DNA from: Puerhibacterium puerhi
GTDB taxonomy: Bacteria; Actinomycetota; Actinomycetes; Actinomycetales; Cellulomonadaceae
DNA: 64,000 bases
Assembly (NCBI RefSeq): GCF_009846865.1
Contig: NZ_WUWN01000002.1
Span: 62,001 to 126,000, forward strand
Direction: 5' to 3'
Notes under the pieces: model-generated
The model's input: only the letters and a program-made list of their open reading frames with translations
Databases searched by the model: none
What the model was told of the DNA's origin: nothing
Made by a program: the position numbers and the translations under genes
Shown: piece after piece, positions 45,160 to 53,009 of the stretch
Numbering within the stretch: position 1 is the first letter of the stretch
Layout: each line of letters opens with the position of its first letter

Positions 45160-45165
45160 AACCTA
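45160..45165 (-). promoter_or_regulatory. Possible -10 element (TAGGTT) of the leader-cysK-epsC transcript
   Basis: On the minus strand TAGGTT lies 61 bp before the leader ATG, implying a transcript start near 45153. Confidence 0.4.
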
Positions 45166-45292
45166 GCCACTCCGACGCCGCCCGCGCCAGGTCGCCGCGC
45201 CGCCCGGGCGGGGATGGCGCCGCTCTGCGCGTCGGGGCGCCGGGGTTCACCGGGCGCACGCGGCTGTTCGCGCGTCGGGGTGCCTGGTGCAG

Positions 45293-45362
45293 GTCTGTTC
45301 GGTGATTCGTTGGCTGTTCGGCGATCCGGATCGCCGAACAGCCAACGAATCACCGAACAGAC
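45293..45362. repeat. Perfect 70-bp palindrome with no spacer
   Basis: Bases 45293-45327 are the exact reverse complement of 45328-45362, with the axis between CC and GG. Each 35-bp arm contains the motif CTGTTCGG(T/C)GAT(T/C)C twice, 19 bp apart (45295 and 45314), so the element holds four copies. It lies between the divergent cysK leader promoter and the SNF2 helicase promoter, so it is not at any gene end and is unlikely to be a terminator. Confidence 0.95.
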
Positions 45363-45412
45363 GCTGGGTGTGCCGCGACGCTGGGTGTGCCGCGACGTCG
45401 GGTGTGCCGCGA
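45362..45412 (+). repeat. 17-bp tandem repeat, three units
   Basis: Units begin at 45362, 45379 and 45396; the first two are identical (CGCTGGGTGTGCCGCGA) and the third differs at two bases. A decayed fourth begins at 45413. The array abuts the 70-bp palindrome and ends about 20 bp before the helicase -10 element. Confidence 0.9.
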
Positions 45413-45431
45413 CGCCGGGTGCGCCTGCCCC

Positions 45432-45437
45432 TACGCT
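45432..45437 (+). promoter_or_regulatory. Leaderless -10 element (TACGCT) for the SNF2 helicase
   Basis: TACGCT lies 6 nt before GTG 45444. Confidence 0.55.
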
Positions 45438-45443
45438 CGGGGT

Positions 45444-47762
45444 GTGCCCGAGCCCCTGCCCGCCGCGCCCGCGGACGTCCCGTCCCGCCAAGCCGCGCGG
45501 GAGCTCGTTCGGCGTCACGAGGCGCTCGTCAGCTCGGCCCGCGGGATCCTCGACCACCTCGACGGCACCGTCGTCGCCGTGGCCGCCTGGGTGGCCGACG
45601 ACGAGCGGCGGCGCGTGCGCGCCGAGCTCGCCCTCGTGCCGGTCGAGCGCCTCGGCGAGACCACCGACCGCAACCTGCGGCTCGCCGCCGTCCAGGCCGC
45701 CGGGTACGCGACCGCGGAGGACCTGCTGGGCGTCGGCCCCCAGGAGCTCGACGCCCTGCCCGGCGTGGGGCCGACCACCGCCAAGGCCGTCGTCGCCGCG
45801 GTCGACCAGCTCGCCGGTGCAGCCGCCACCCTGCGGCCGCTGCGCGTCGAGGTGGACCGGGCCGGGCTGCCGACCCCCGAGGGCGCCGACCGGCTGCTCG
45901 CGCTGCTGCACCGGCTGCTGCGGCTGCGCCCGCTCGTCGAGCCGCACCGCACGGCGCTCACGGACTACGCCCGCACCGCCGGGGCCGCGCTCGCGCCCGC
46001 CCGGCGCGCCGCCTCGGCGCTGCGCCTGGCCTTCTCGCTGCCCCGCGCCCGCCGCGAGGCGCGCGCCGCGCTGGCCTCCCTGGCCGCGTGGGAGCCCTGG
46101 CTCGCCGCGGCGGACCTGCCGCGCGTCCTCGCCGACCTGCAGGCCGCCGTCGAGCGCCCCGACCCCGGACCATTCGACCTGGCGCGCGACTTCCTCGCGC
46201 GCCCGGCCGAGTACTACACCGCACTGGAGGACGTCGTCCCGCAGGCAGCGACGGCGCTAGCGGCGCGCGGCCTGCTGCCCGCCGACCTCGTCGAGCGGGT
46301 GGAGGCCCGGCCCCTCGACCTGTCCGCCATGACCGTGGCGCTGCGCGGCTACCAGCAGTTCGGCGCCCGGTTCGCGCTCAACCAGGGCCGCGCGCTGCTC
46401 GGCGACGAGATGGGCCTGGGCAAGACCGTCCAGGCGCTCGCGGTGATGTCCGACCTCGCCGCGGCCGGCGAGCGCCGGTTCCTCGTCGTGTGCCCCGCGA
46501 GCCTGCTGGCCACGTGGGCGCGGGAGGTCGGCGCCCGCACCACGCTCACCGCCCACCGCCTGCACGGCCCCGGACGCGACGCCGCGGCGCGGGCGTGGCG
46601 TGCGGACGGCGGCGTCGCCGTCACCTCCTACGAGGGCCTGGCGCACGTGCCGGTCGACGTCCCCGACGTCGGGCTGCTGGTCGTCGACGAGGCCCACTAC
46701 GTCAAGAACCCGGCCACCCGCCGGGCCCGCGCCGTCGCGGCGTGGGCGCAGCGGGTGTGGCGGGTGCTGATGCTCACCGGCACGCCGATGGACAACCGGC
46801 TGGAGGACTTCCTCGCGCTGGTGCGCGTGCTGCAGCCGGAGCTGGTGGACCGGCTGCCGCGGTCGCTGGCGGTGCTCGGCCCGGACGGCTTCCGCCGCGC
46901 CGTCGCCCCGGTGTACCTGCGTCGCAACCAGGCCGACGTGCTCGTCGAGCTGCCCGGCGTGCTCGCCGCGGACGACTGGGTCGAGCCGACGGCCGACGAC
47001 GCGGAGCACTACCGCGCCGCGGTGGCCGCGGGGAACCTCATGGCGATGCGCCGGGCCGCGTGGGCGGCGGGCGCCGCGGGGCCGCGGCGCTGCGCCAAGC
47101 TCGCGCGGCTGCTGGAGATCGTGGACGCGGCCCGCGCGGAGGGCCGCGCCACCGTCGTCTTCTCCTACTTCAAGGACGTGCTCGACGTCGCCGGGCGGGC
47201 GCTGGGGGAGCGGGGCGTGCCGGTGCACGGCCCCCTCTCCGGCGACGTGCCCGTCGCCGAGCGGGCGGCGCTGGTGGACGCGTACACCGCCGACGCCGGC
47301 GCGCCGGTGCTCCTGGCCCAGGTGACCGTGGGCGGGACGGGGCTGAACCTGCAGGCCGCCAGCGTCGTCGTGCTGTGCGAGCCGCAGCTGACGCCCGCCG
47401 CGGAGGAGCAGGCCGTGGCCCGGCTGCACCGCATGGGGCAGGCCCGCACGGTGCGCGCCCACCGGCTGCTGGCGGAGGACACCGTGGACGAACGGATGGT
47501 CGAGCTGCTGGCCGGCAAGCGGGAGGTCTTCGACGCCTACGTGCGCGCCTCGTCGGTGGCCGCGGCCACCGCGGCGGTCGACGTGACGACGCCGGGCCTG
47601 GCGCGCGAGGTCGTGGCCGCCGAGCAGGCGCGGCTCGGCTACGGGCCGTGGTGGGACGAGGTGGAGGCCGACGTCGCGGCGCCGGGAGGCGCCGCCACGG
47701 GCCTCGGGGAGGTGGGCCTCGAGGAGGACGGGGAGCGGGCGACGGGAATCGAACCCGCGTAG
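45444..47762 (+). CDS. SNF2 family DEAD/DEAH-box helicase with N-terminal helix-hairpin-helix
   Basis: A 772-residue Swi2/Snf2-type ATPase. An N-terminal helix-hairpin-helix (LLGVGPQELDALPGVGPTTA) is followed by an Ala/Arg-rich helical region, then motor domain 1 with Walker A GDEMGLGKTVQ and box II VVDEAHYVKN, and motor domain 2 with motif VI ARLHRMGQARTVRAHR. These proteins translocate on duplex DNA or strip bound protein. GTG 45444 is preferred over the upstream open frame because of the -10. The last nine codons, including the stop, run into the antisense tRNA-Gly gene, so the tail ...GERATGIEPA is partly encoded by the tRNA. Confidence 0.9.
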   Translation: MPEPLPAAPADVPSRQAARELVRRHEALVSSARGILDHLDGTVVAVAAWVADDERRRVRAELALVPVERLGETTDRNLRLAAVQAAGYATAEDLLGVGPQELDALPGVGPTTAKAVVAAVDQLAGAAATLRPLRVEVDRAGLPTPEGADRLLALLHRLLRLRPLVEPHRTALTDYARTAGAALAPARRAASALRLAFSLPRARREARAALASLAAWEPWLAAADLPRVLADLQAAVERPDPGPFDLARDFLARPAEYYTALEDVVPQAATALAARGLLPADLVERVEARPLDLSAMTVALRGYQQFGARFALNQGRALLGDEMGLGKTVQALAVMSDLAAAGERRFLVVCPASLLATWAREVGARTTLTAHRLHGPGRDAAARAWRADGGVAVTSYEGLAHVPVDVPDVGLLVVDEAHYVKNPATRRARAVAAWAQRVWRVLMLTGTPMDNRLEDFLALVRVLQPELVDRLPRSLAVLGPDGFRRAVAPVYLRRNQADVLVELPGVLAADDWVEPTADDAEHYRAAVAAGNLMAMRRAAWAAGAAGPRRCAKLARLLEIVDAARAEGRATVVFSYFKDVLDVAGRALGERGVPVHGPLSGDVPVAERAALVDAYTADAGAPVLLAQVTVGGTGLNLQAASVVVLCEPQLTPAAEEQAVARLHRMGQARTVRAHRLLAEDTVDERMVELLAGKREVFDAYVRASSVAAATAAVDVTTPGLAREVVAAEQARLGYGPWWDEVEADVAAPGGAATGLGEVGLEEDGERATGIEPA

Positions 47763-47804
47763 CCAGTTTGGAAGACTGGGGCTCTACCATTGAGCTACGC
47801 CCGC
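47734..47804 (-). tRNA. tRNA-Gly (anticodon TCC)
   Basis: Acceptor GCGGGCG / CGCCCGC, D-arm GCTC/GAGC, anticodon stem-loop CCAGT CTTCCAA ACTGG and T-arm GCGGG TTCGATT CCCGT. Discriminator U; CCA not encoded. The last 29 bp of the helicase gene lie in antisense within it. Confidence 0.94.
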
Positions 47805-47898
47805 ACGGCTGCGACGGCACCCGCGAGGAGGCGGGGCGTCGAGCGCGGGCCTCACCATAGCAAGAACACCGAGGTCCGCCGTCGGCCGCCCGCGGCCC

Positions 47899-47904
47899 TA
47901 GACT
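47899..47904 (+). promoter_or_regulatory. -10 element (TAGACT) for tRNA-Pro
   Basis: TAGACT lies 34 bp before the tRNA 5' end. Confidence 0.5.
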
Positions 47905-47938
47905 GACCGCGGCCGCACGGGGCTCGCCGCGCGGCCAC

Positions 47939-48014
<76 letters not shown>

Positions 48015-48020
48015 GGACGA

Positions 48021-48058
48021 GACGGCTCGGGCCTGCATCACCGCAGGCCAGGGCCGTC
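48021..48058 (+). terminator. Terminator after tRNA-Pro
   Basis: A 16-bp stem with one mismatch and one T-G pair, GACGGCTCGGGCCTGC / GCAGGCCAGGGCCGTC, and an ATCACC loop. Confidence 0.7.
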
Positions 48059-48303
48059 GCTCGTTCCGCGGCGCGCGGCGCCTCGGCCTCCCGCCGACGC
48101 CCGCCCCGAGCGCCCGGAGGGACGCAGCCGGGCGGCTGCGTGCGACCGTGCCGGACGACATGCTGTAACGTCGGGGGTCGCGCTCTGGTCGTGGAACCCC
48201 CACGACGTTTCGGTCCTCAGCATCGGAGCTAGGCCACGCGCGGGGCAGCAGGAGCTGCCGCCAACGATCCCGCGCCACGGAGCGCGGAGCGAGAGCAGAG
48301 AAC

Positions 48304-48678
48304 ATCACTTCTTCCATCACCTGTCCCACCATCGAACGCCCTGAGGCCGCAACCGCGCCCGGGGGTGCATCTCGACCCCAGGTCGTCCTGCGCCGCGCCG
48401 ACGACGACCTCTGGGTCGCGACGTCGAACGGCGAGTACGCCGGGCTGGTCACCCAGCTTCCGGACGGTTTCCACGTCCACGACCGCTACACACGACCGCT
48501 CCGGGTCGTCGCCGCGCTCGACCACGCGAGCCGGCTCCTCGCCGCTCCGCACGCGCTGGACGGGCCCTCGCGGCGAGACCCCACCAACCACTGGGCCTCA
48601 CCAGGCGCAGCACCCGGACCCACGCCCGTGGGCCGGTCGCACCGACGAAAGAAGACATCATGGCTACCGGCACCGTGA
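48304..48678 (+). CDS. Candidate small protein overlapping the cold-shock gene, no canonical start codon
   Basis: An open frame runs from after a TAA at 48166-48168 to TGA at 48676-48678. Its core (48379-48570) has strong G/C third-position bias and protein-like sequence: [20 protein letters not shown], then [35 protein letters not shown]. There is no ATG, GTG or TTG anywhere in the frame before the core. The first plausible start is AUC at 48304 (then [13 protein letters not shown]), after the purine run GAGAGCAGAGAAC. It overlaps cspA by 19 bp, so translation could couple to the cold-shock protein. It may be a real gene with a rare start, a start-less pseudogene, or a leader; family not recognised. 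Confidence 0.4.
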   Translation: MTSSITCPTIERPEAATAPGGASRPQVVLRRADDDLWVATSNGEYAGLVTQLPDGFHVHDRYTRPLRVVAALDHASRLLAAPHALDGPSRRDPTNHWASPGAAPGPTPVGRSHRRKKTSWLPAP

Positions 48679-48863
48679 AGTGGTTCAACGCCGACAAGGG
48701 CTTCGGCTTCATCGCCCCCTCCGACGGCACCGCCGACGTGTTCGCCCACTACAGCGAGATCGCGGCCACCGGCTTCCGCTCGCTGGAGGAGAACCAGAGC
48801 GTGGCCTACGACGTCGCCCAGGGCCCCAAGGGCCCCCAGGCGACCAACATCCGCGCACTGTGA
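48660..48863 (+). CDS. Cold-shock protein (CspA family)
   Basis: A 67-residue nucleic-acid chaperone with one cold-shock OB domain. RNP1 is KGFGFIAP and RNP2 is VFAHYSEI. It opens [16 protein letters not shown]. It binds single-stranded RNA and DNA and melts mRNA structure. GAAAGAAG precedes the ATG. A TAACGT -10 at 48166-48171 would give a leader of nearly 500 nt, long even for a cold-shock mRNA, and that leader includes the start-less open frame. Two hairpins terminate the transcript. Confidence 0.95.
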   Translation: MATGTVKWFNADKGFGFIAPSDGTADVFAHYSEIAATGFRSLEENQSVAYDVAQGPKGPQATNIRAL

Positions 48864-48866
48864 GCT

Positions 48867-48899
48867 CATGCCGTCGGCGCGTACCGCGTCGACGGCATG
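48867..48899 (+). terminator. Terminator 1 after the cold-shock gene
   Basis: A 15-bp stem, CATGCCGTCGGCGCG / CGCGTCGACGGCATG (one G-T pair), with a TAC loop. Confidence 0.8.
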
Positions 48900-48904
48900 A
48901 CGCC

Positions 48905-48937
48905 GGAAGGGGGCCGCGCCGTGCGTGGCCCCCTTCC
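48905..48937. terminator. Terminator 2, shared with the convergent desaturase gene
   Basis: An 11-bp perfect stem, GGAAGGGGGCC / GGCCCCCTTCC, with an 11-nt loop, placed between convergent gene ends. Confidence 0.75.
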
Positions 48938-48987
48938 GCTGTCCGGGCGCCCTGGCGGTGTCCCGCCTGGTGGAACGGACGGGCACG

Positions 48988-50016
48988 TCAGCGGCCGTAC
49001 GTGCTGGCGACAGGGCAGGTGAACGGCTCGCGGCCCTGGTTCTCGACGTCGTTGAGGTAGCCGATCACGATCCGGTAGGAGGTGAAGAAGCCGACCTCCG
49101 CGTACGGCACCCCGAGCTCCGCGCAGTAGGCACGCACGATCGGCTGGGCACGGCGCAGGTTGGGCCGTGGCATGCTCGGGAACAGGTGGTGCTCGACCTG
49201 GCGGTTGAGCCCGCCCATGAGGAGGTCGACGCACCAGCCGCCGCGGATGTTGCGCGACATCAGCACCTGCCGGCGCAGGAAGTCGACCTCGGCGGCGGCC
49301 GGCACGACCGGCATGCCCTTGTGGTTGGGGGCGAAGCTGCCGCCCAGCACCACGCCGAAGACGGCCAGCTGGACGCCGAGGAACGCCGTCGCGAGCCCGG
49401 GCGGCAGCAGGACGAACAGCAGCCCCACGGACACCCCGAGCCGGGCGAGCAGCAACGGCGCCTCGACCGCCCGGTGGGGGACCGGGGCCCGGCCCAGGAC
49501 GGTGCGCACGCTGGCGACGTGGAGGTTGAGCCCCTCCAGCGTCAGCAGCGGGAGGAAGAACCACCCCTGCCGACGCGCCGCCCACCGGCGCCACCCGCGC
49601 CGCGTGGCCATGACGGCCGGGGTGAAGGCGATGACGCCCGGGGAGACGTCCGGGTCCTTGCCCTCCTGGTTCGGCGCGGCGTGGTGGGCGTCGTGCTTGG
49701 CGGTCCACCAGTCGTAGGAGATGCCGACGAGGACGTTCGCGATCACCCGGGCCGTCCAGTCGTTCCACGCGCGGGAGCGGAACACCTGGCGGTGGGCGCA
49801 CTCGTGCCCGAGGAACGCCAGCTGCGCCAGGACGAGGCCGAGCGCTGCGGCGATCGCCAGCTGCCACCAGGAGCCGCCGACCAGCGCGACCGCCGCCCAC
49901 GCCGCGACCCAGGCCGCGACGGTCAGGACCAGGTGCGTCCAGTAGTACCCGTAGCGCCGCCGCAGGAGCCCCGACTCGCGCACCCTGCGGGCCAGGACGG
50001 AGTAGTCCTGGGTCAT
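48988..50016 (-). CDS. Membrane fatty-acid (acyl-lipid) desaturase
   Basis: A 342-residue di-iron membrane desaturase. The three His boxes are HECAH, HDAHH and QVEHHLFPSMPR. Four membrane helices alternate with them (THLVLTVAAWVAAWAAVALV, LGVSVGLLFVLLPPG). It introduces a double bond into membrane acyl chains. Its location beside a cold-shock gene fits a role in membrane fluidity at low temperature, which is inference. ATG 50016; the frame upstream is not protein-like. About 470 bp of non-coding DNA precede it. Confidence 0.93.
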   Translation of the reverse strand: MTQDYSVLARRVRESGLLRRRYGYYWTHLVLTVAAWVAAWAAVALVGGSWWQLAIAAALGLVLAQLAFLGHECAHRQVFRSRAWNDWTARVIANVLVGISYDWWTAKHDAHHAAPNQEGKDPDVSPGVIAFTPAVMATRRGWRRWAARRQGWFFLPLLTLEGLNLHVASVRTVLGRAPVPHRAVEAPLLLARLGVSVGLLFVLLPPGLATAFLGVQLAVFGVVLGGSFAPNHKGMPVVPAAAEVDFLRRQVLMSRNIRGGWCVDLLMGGLNRQVEHHLFPSMPRPNLRRAQPIVRAYCAELGVPYAEVGFFTSYRIVIGYLNDVENQGREPFTCPVASTYGR

Positions 50017-50483
50017 GCGGCGCCGCTCCGAGGGCGGGCGCGGTGCTCGGTCCCGGACTGGCGCGGGTGTGACTGCGGCGCCTCGTGCGCCGACGGAGCG
50101 CTCGCCACCTTGTCGATCGTTCACGGGGTGCTCCTCCGACGGGGCGCCGCCGCTCGCGCCTGGTGCGTCGAGCCGGCGGGACGGCGCCGCCCCACGTCGG
50201 CGACCTCGTGGCGCACCGGGTCGGGCGGTCTCGGGGTGACGTGCCACGGCCCTGCGGCCGGACGCTGGTCCCGAGACGTCGTCGCGCGGGACTCCCGGGC
50301 ACCCTCGCCGCGGGACGTCGAGGCGGCGTCGACCCGAGGTGGCCGGAGGGAGCCTGCGCACGAGGACCCCGTGCCGGCGTGCCGTCTCCCAGCCGTGCTG
50401 CGACCGTACGCACCTCGCTCGGGTGCTCGCCAGGGGAGCCGCCCCGGTCCGCGCCGGGTGGGCACGGCCGACCCGGCGCGCCC
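50017..50483. other. Long intergenic region upstream of the desaturase
   Basis: A 467-bp stretch between the desaturase start and the end of the next minus-strand gene. Frames that cross it give Arg/Pro/Ala-rich, non-protein-like translations. No tRNA, repeat array or perfect hairpin was seen. It may hold a regulated promoter or long leader for the desaturase. Confidence 0.45.
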
Positions 50484-50948
50484 TCAGATCCGGTCGCCCG
50501 TGGCGCTGGCGTCCGGCCAGCCGCGCAGCCCCTCGTCGCGCACCCGCGCGGCGCCCGGCCGCGCCAGCACCGCCATGCCGACGGCGCCGGCCAGCCCGAG
50601 CACGTACAGCGGCGTCGACATCGGGCTGTGCCGGCCCTTCCACACCGGGGAGTCGGTGGCGATCAGGTGGCCGACGGCCATGCCCGCCCCGATCCCGCGC
50701 AGCACGTTCTGCGCCACGGGGTCGTTGGCCCGCGCGACCTGGAACGTCGCCCAGCCCTGCACCGCCATCAGCCACACCGGCGGCGACTGGGCGGTGCCGA
50801 GGACCAGCGCGTTGAGGGTGTGGTTCTCGGCCGGCGGGGCGACGCCGGCGAGCCTGGGCGGCAGGCCGTGCCGCAGCGAGCGGCTCATACCCACGACGCT
50901 GCTGACGAGCTCGGCCGCCGAGACCGCGGCCAGGATGGGAGAAGCCAT
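50484..50948 (-). CDS. Small integral membrane protein
   Basis: A 154-residue hydrophobic protein with about four membrane segments (ILAAVSAAELVSSVVGMS, PPVWLMAVQGWATFQVA, GIGAGMAVGHLIATD, PLYVLGLAGAVGMAVLA). It begins MASPILAAVSAAELVSSVVG. I do not recognise the family. It is transcribed away from tig and toward the desaturase, but a gap of 470 bp argues against a shared transcript. Confidence 0.7.
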   Translation of the reverse strand: MASPILAAVSAAELVSSVVGMSRSLRHGLPPRLAGVAPPAENHTLNALVLGTAQSPPVWLMAVQGWATFQVARANDPVAQNVLRGIGAGMAVGHLIATDSPVWKGRHSPMSTPLYVLGLAGAVGMAVLARPGAARVRDEGLRGWPDASATGDRI

Positions 50949-51084
50949 GACTCCGTCGTAACCCGGCGGTCGCCCGGCCGCACGCGGGGCCGGCGCCGCG
51001 TCGCCACCCGTCCGCGTGCGCCGACGTGGTCCGACGGCGCCGAGGGGCGGGGCCGGCGCACGGGTGCCGCCGGCCGCGGTGCCG

Positions 51085-51090
51085 TAGGAT
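51085..51090 (+). promoter_or_regulatory. -10 element (TAGGAT) of tig
   Basis: TAGGAT lies 123 nt before the tig start, implying a leader of about 115 nt. Confidence 0.5.
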
Positions 51091-51099
51091 GGACGGGTT

Positions 51100-51122
51100 G
51101 CCCGTACGCCCGTCGTACGGGC
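51100..51122 (+). other. Hairpin at the 5' end of the tig leader
   Basis: A 9-bp stem, GCCCGTACG / CGTACGGGC, with a 5-nt loop, at the predicted start of the mRNA. It could stabilise the transcript. Confidence 0.5.
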
Positions 51123-51212
51123 GCGCACCCCGCGCCGCTAACGGCAGGCACCGCACGCCTCTCGAGACCCGACGCGCGCGCACGCACCCGATCACAGTTG
51201 GAGACCATCGAA

Positions 51213-52772
51213 GTGAAGAGCGCCGTCGAGACCCTGGAGCCCACCAAGGTCAAGCTGACCGTCGAGGTGGACTACGACGAGCTCAAGCCGAGCATCGACC
51301 ACGCCTACAAGCACATCGCGGAGCAGGTGACGATCCCCGGCTTCCGCAAGGGCAAGGTCCCCCCGCGCATCATCGACCAGCGCGTGGGCTGGGGCGCCGT
51401 CGTCGAGCACGCGGTCAACGACGCGCTGTCCGGCTTCTACGGCCAGGCAGCCTCGGAGCAGAAGCTGCGCCCGCTCGGCCAGCCGTCCGTCGAGGTCACC
51501 GAGATCCCCGCCAAGGCCGGCGAGGGCCAGCTGAAGTTCGCCGCCGAGGTTGAGGTCCGCCCCGAGATCGAGCTGCCCGCCCTGGACGGCCTCGACATCA
51601 CCGTCGACTCGACCGAGGTCACCGACGAGGACGTCACCGAGCGCCTCGACGCCCTGCGCGAGCGCTTCGGCACGCTGGTCGGCGTGGACCGCCCGGCCGC
51701 CGAGGGCGACTACGTCGTCATCGACCTCAAGGCCGTCATCGGTGACGAGGAGGTCGACTCCGTGTCGGGCATCTCGTACCAGATCGGCTCGGGCAACATG
51801 CTCGAGGGCCTGGACGAGGCGCTCACCGGCCTGTCCGCGGGCGAGACCACCACGTTCAAGGCCAAGCTGGCCGGTGGCGAGCACGAGGGCGAGGAGGCCG
51901 ACGTCACCGTCACCGCCTCGACCGTCAAGCAGCGCGACCTGCCCGAGGCCGACGACGACTTCGCCCAGCTCGCCTCGGAGTTCGACACGCTCGAGGAGCT
52001 CACCGCCGACCTGCGCGAGCAGGTCGCCTCGATCAAGAAGTCGAACCAGGCCGTCACCGCCCGCGACCAGCTCCTCGAGAAGCTGCTCGCCGCCGTCGAG
52101 ATCCCGGTGCCGCAGGGCGCCGTCGAGGCCGAGGTGCACCGTCACCTCGAGTCCGAGAACCGCCTCGACGACGACAAGCACCGTGCCGAGGTCACCGAGG
52201 ACGCCACCCAGGCGCTGAAGAACCAGATCCTGCTCGACACCCTCGCCGAGCAGCTGAAGGTCAAGGTCGGCCAGGAGGAGCTCGTCGAGTACCTCGTCCA
52301 GGCCTCGCGCCAGTACGGCATGGACCCGCAGCAGTTCATCTCCACTCTCGACCAGGGCGGCCAGATCCCGGCCATGGTCGGCGAGGTCGCGCGCTCCAAG
52401 GCGCTGGCCGTGGCGCTGCGCTCGATCGAGGTCAAGGACGCCGACGGCAACGTCGTCGACCTGACCGAGTTCATCGGCACGGACGAGGAGGACGCGGCCG
52501 AGGCCCCGGCCGCCGAGGAGTCGGCCGAGAGCGCCGAGAGCGCTGAGTCCGCCGAGAGCGCGGAGTCGGCCGAGTCGGCGGACTCGCCCGCCGAGGCCCC
52601 CGCCGAGGAGGCCCCGGCCGAGGAGAAGAAGCCGGCCAAGAAGGCCGCCGCGAAGAAGGCTCCGGCCAAGAAGGCGACCGAGGAGAAGGCGGCTGACGAG
52701 AAGCCCGCCAAGAAGCCGGCCGCCCGCAAGACCACGAAGAAGGCGGACGCCGAGGAGACCACCGAGGCCTGA
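51213..52772 (+). CDS. tig: Trigger factor
   Basis: A 519-residue ribosome-bound chaperone that meets nascent chains. The N-terminal ribosome-binding domain has the signature GFRKGKVPPR. A central FKBP-type prolyl isomerase domain (EGDYVVIDLKAVIGDEE) and the C-terminal helical cradle follow. From about residue 430 there is an unusual tail: ESAESAESA repeats, then a Lys/Ala/Pro-rich part (KKPAKKAAAKKAPAKK) like a histone H1 tail. GTG 51213 (KSAVETLEPTKVKLTVEV) has GGAGA upstream. The clpP1-clpP2-clpX genes follow. Confidence 0.96.
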   Translation: MKSAVETLEPTKVKLTVEVDYDELKPSIDHAYKHIAEQVTIPGFRKGKVPPRIIDQRVGWGAVVEHAVNDALSGFYGQAASEQKLRPLGQPSVEVTEIPAKAGEGQLKFAAEVEVRPEIELPALDGLDITVDSTEVTDEDVTERLDALRERFGTLVGVDRPAAEGDYVVIDLKAVIGDEEVDSVSGISYQIGSGNMLEGLDEALTGLSAGETTTFKAKLAGGEHEGEEADVTVTASTVKQRDLPEADDDFAQLASEFDTLEELTADLREQVASIKKSNQAVTARDQLLEKLLAAVEIPVPQGAVEAEVHRHLESENRLDDDKHRAEVTEDATQALKNQILLDTLAEQLKVKVGQEELVEYLVQASRQYGMDPQQFISTLDQGGQIPAMVGEVARSKALAVALRSIEVKDADGNVVDLTEFIGTDEEDAAEAPAAEESAESAESAESAESAESAESADSPAEAPAEEAPAEEKKPAKKAAAKKAPAKKATEEKAADEKPAKKPAARKTTKKADAEETTEA

Positions 52773-52803
52773 CCCGCCCGGACCCCTCGGGGTCCGCGTC
52801 GTC

Positions 52804-52844
52804 CGACGACGGCCCGCACCGCCCGGCGGTGCGGGCCGTCGTCG
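52804..52844 (+). terminator. Terminator after tig
   Basis: A perfect 19-bp stem (left arm 52804-52822, right arm 52826-52844) with a 3-nt CCG loop. Confidence 0.85.
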
Positions 52845-52973
52845 TCTCCTCGGGTGCGCTCCGCCGCCCGCCGCGACGTCGCGCGCGGGCCGGCTTCCCG
52901 GCCGTCGTCGGCCCGCCATGCGCCGTGAGCGAAACCCGGCCCGGCCAGGGACGTTCGGCCGCGACCCGCGCGT

Positions 52974-52979
52974 TAGGGT
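52974..52979 (+). promoter_or_regulatory. -10 element (TAGGGT) of clpP1P2
   Basis: TAGGGT lies 30 bp before the clpP1 start. An AAGGAG ribosome-binding site at 52997-53002 falls within the short leader. Confidence 0.55.
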
Positions 52980-53009
52980 CAGGCGACGACGAACGTAAGG
53001 AGTACGGAC

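Noticed and set aside
45293-45362. 70-bp palindrome as a transcription terminator
   Set aside because: It lies between divergent promoters, has no loop or U-run, and no gene ends there.
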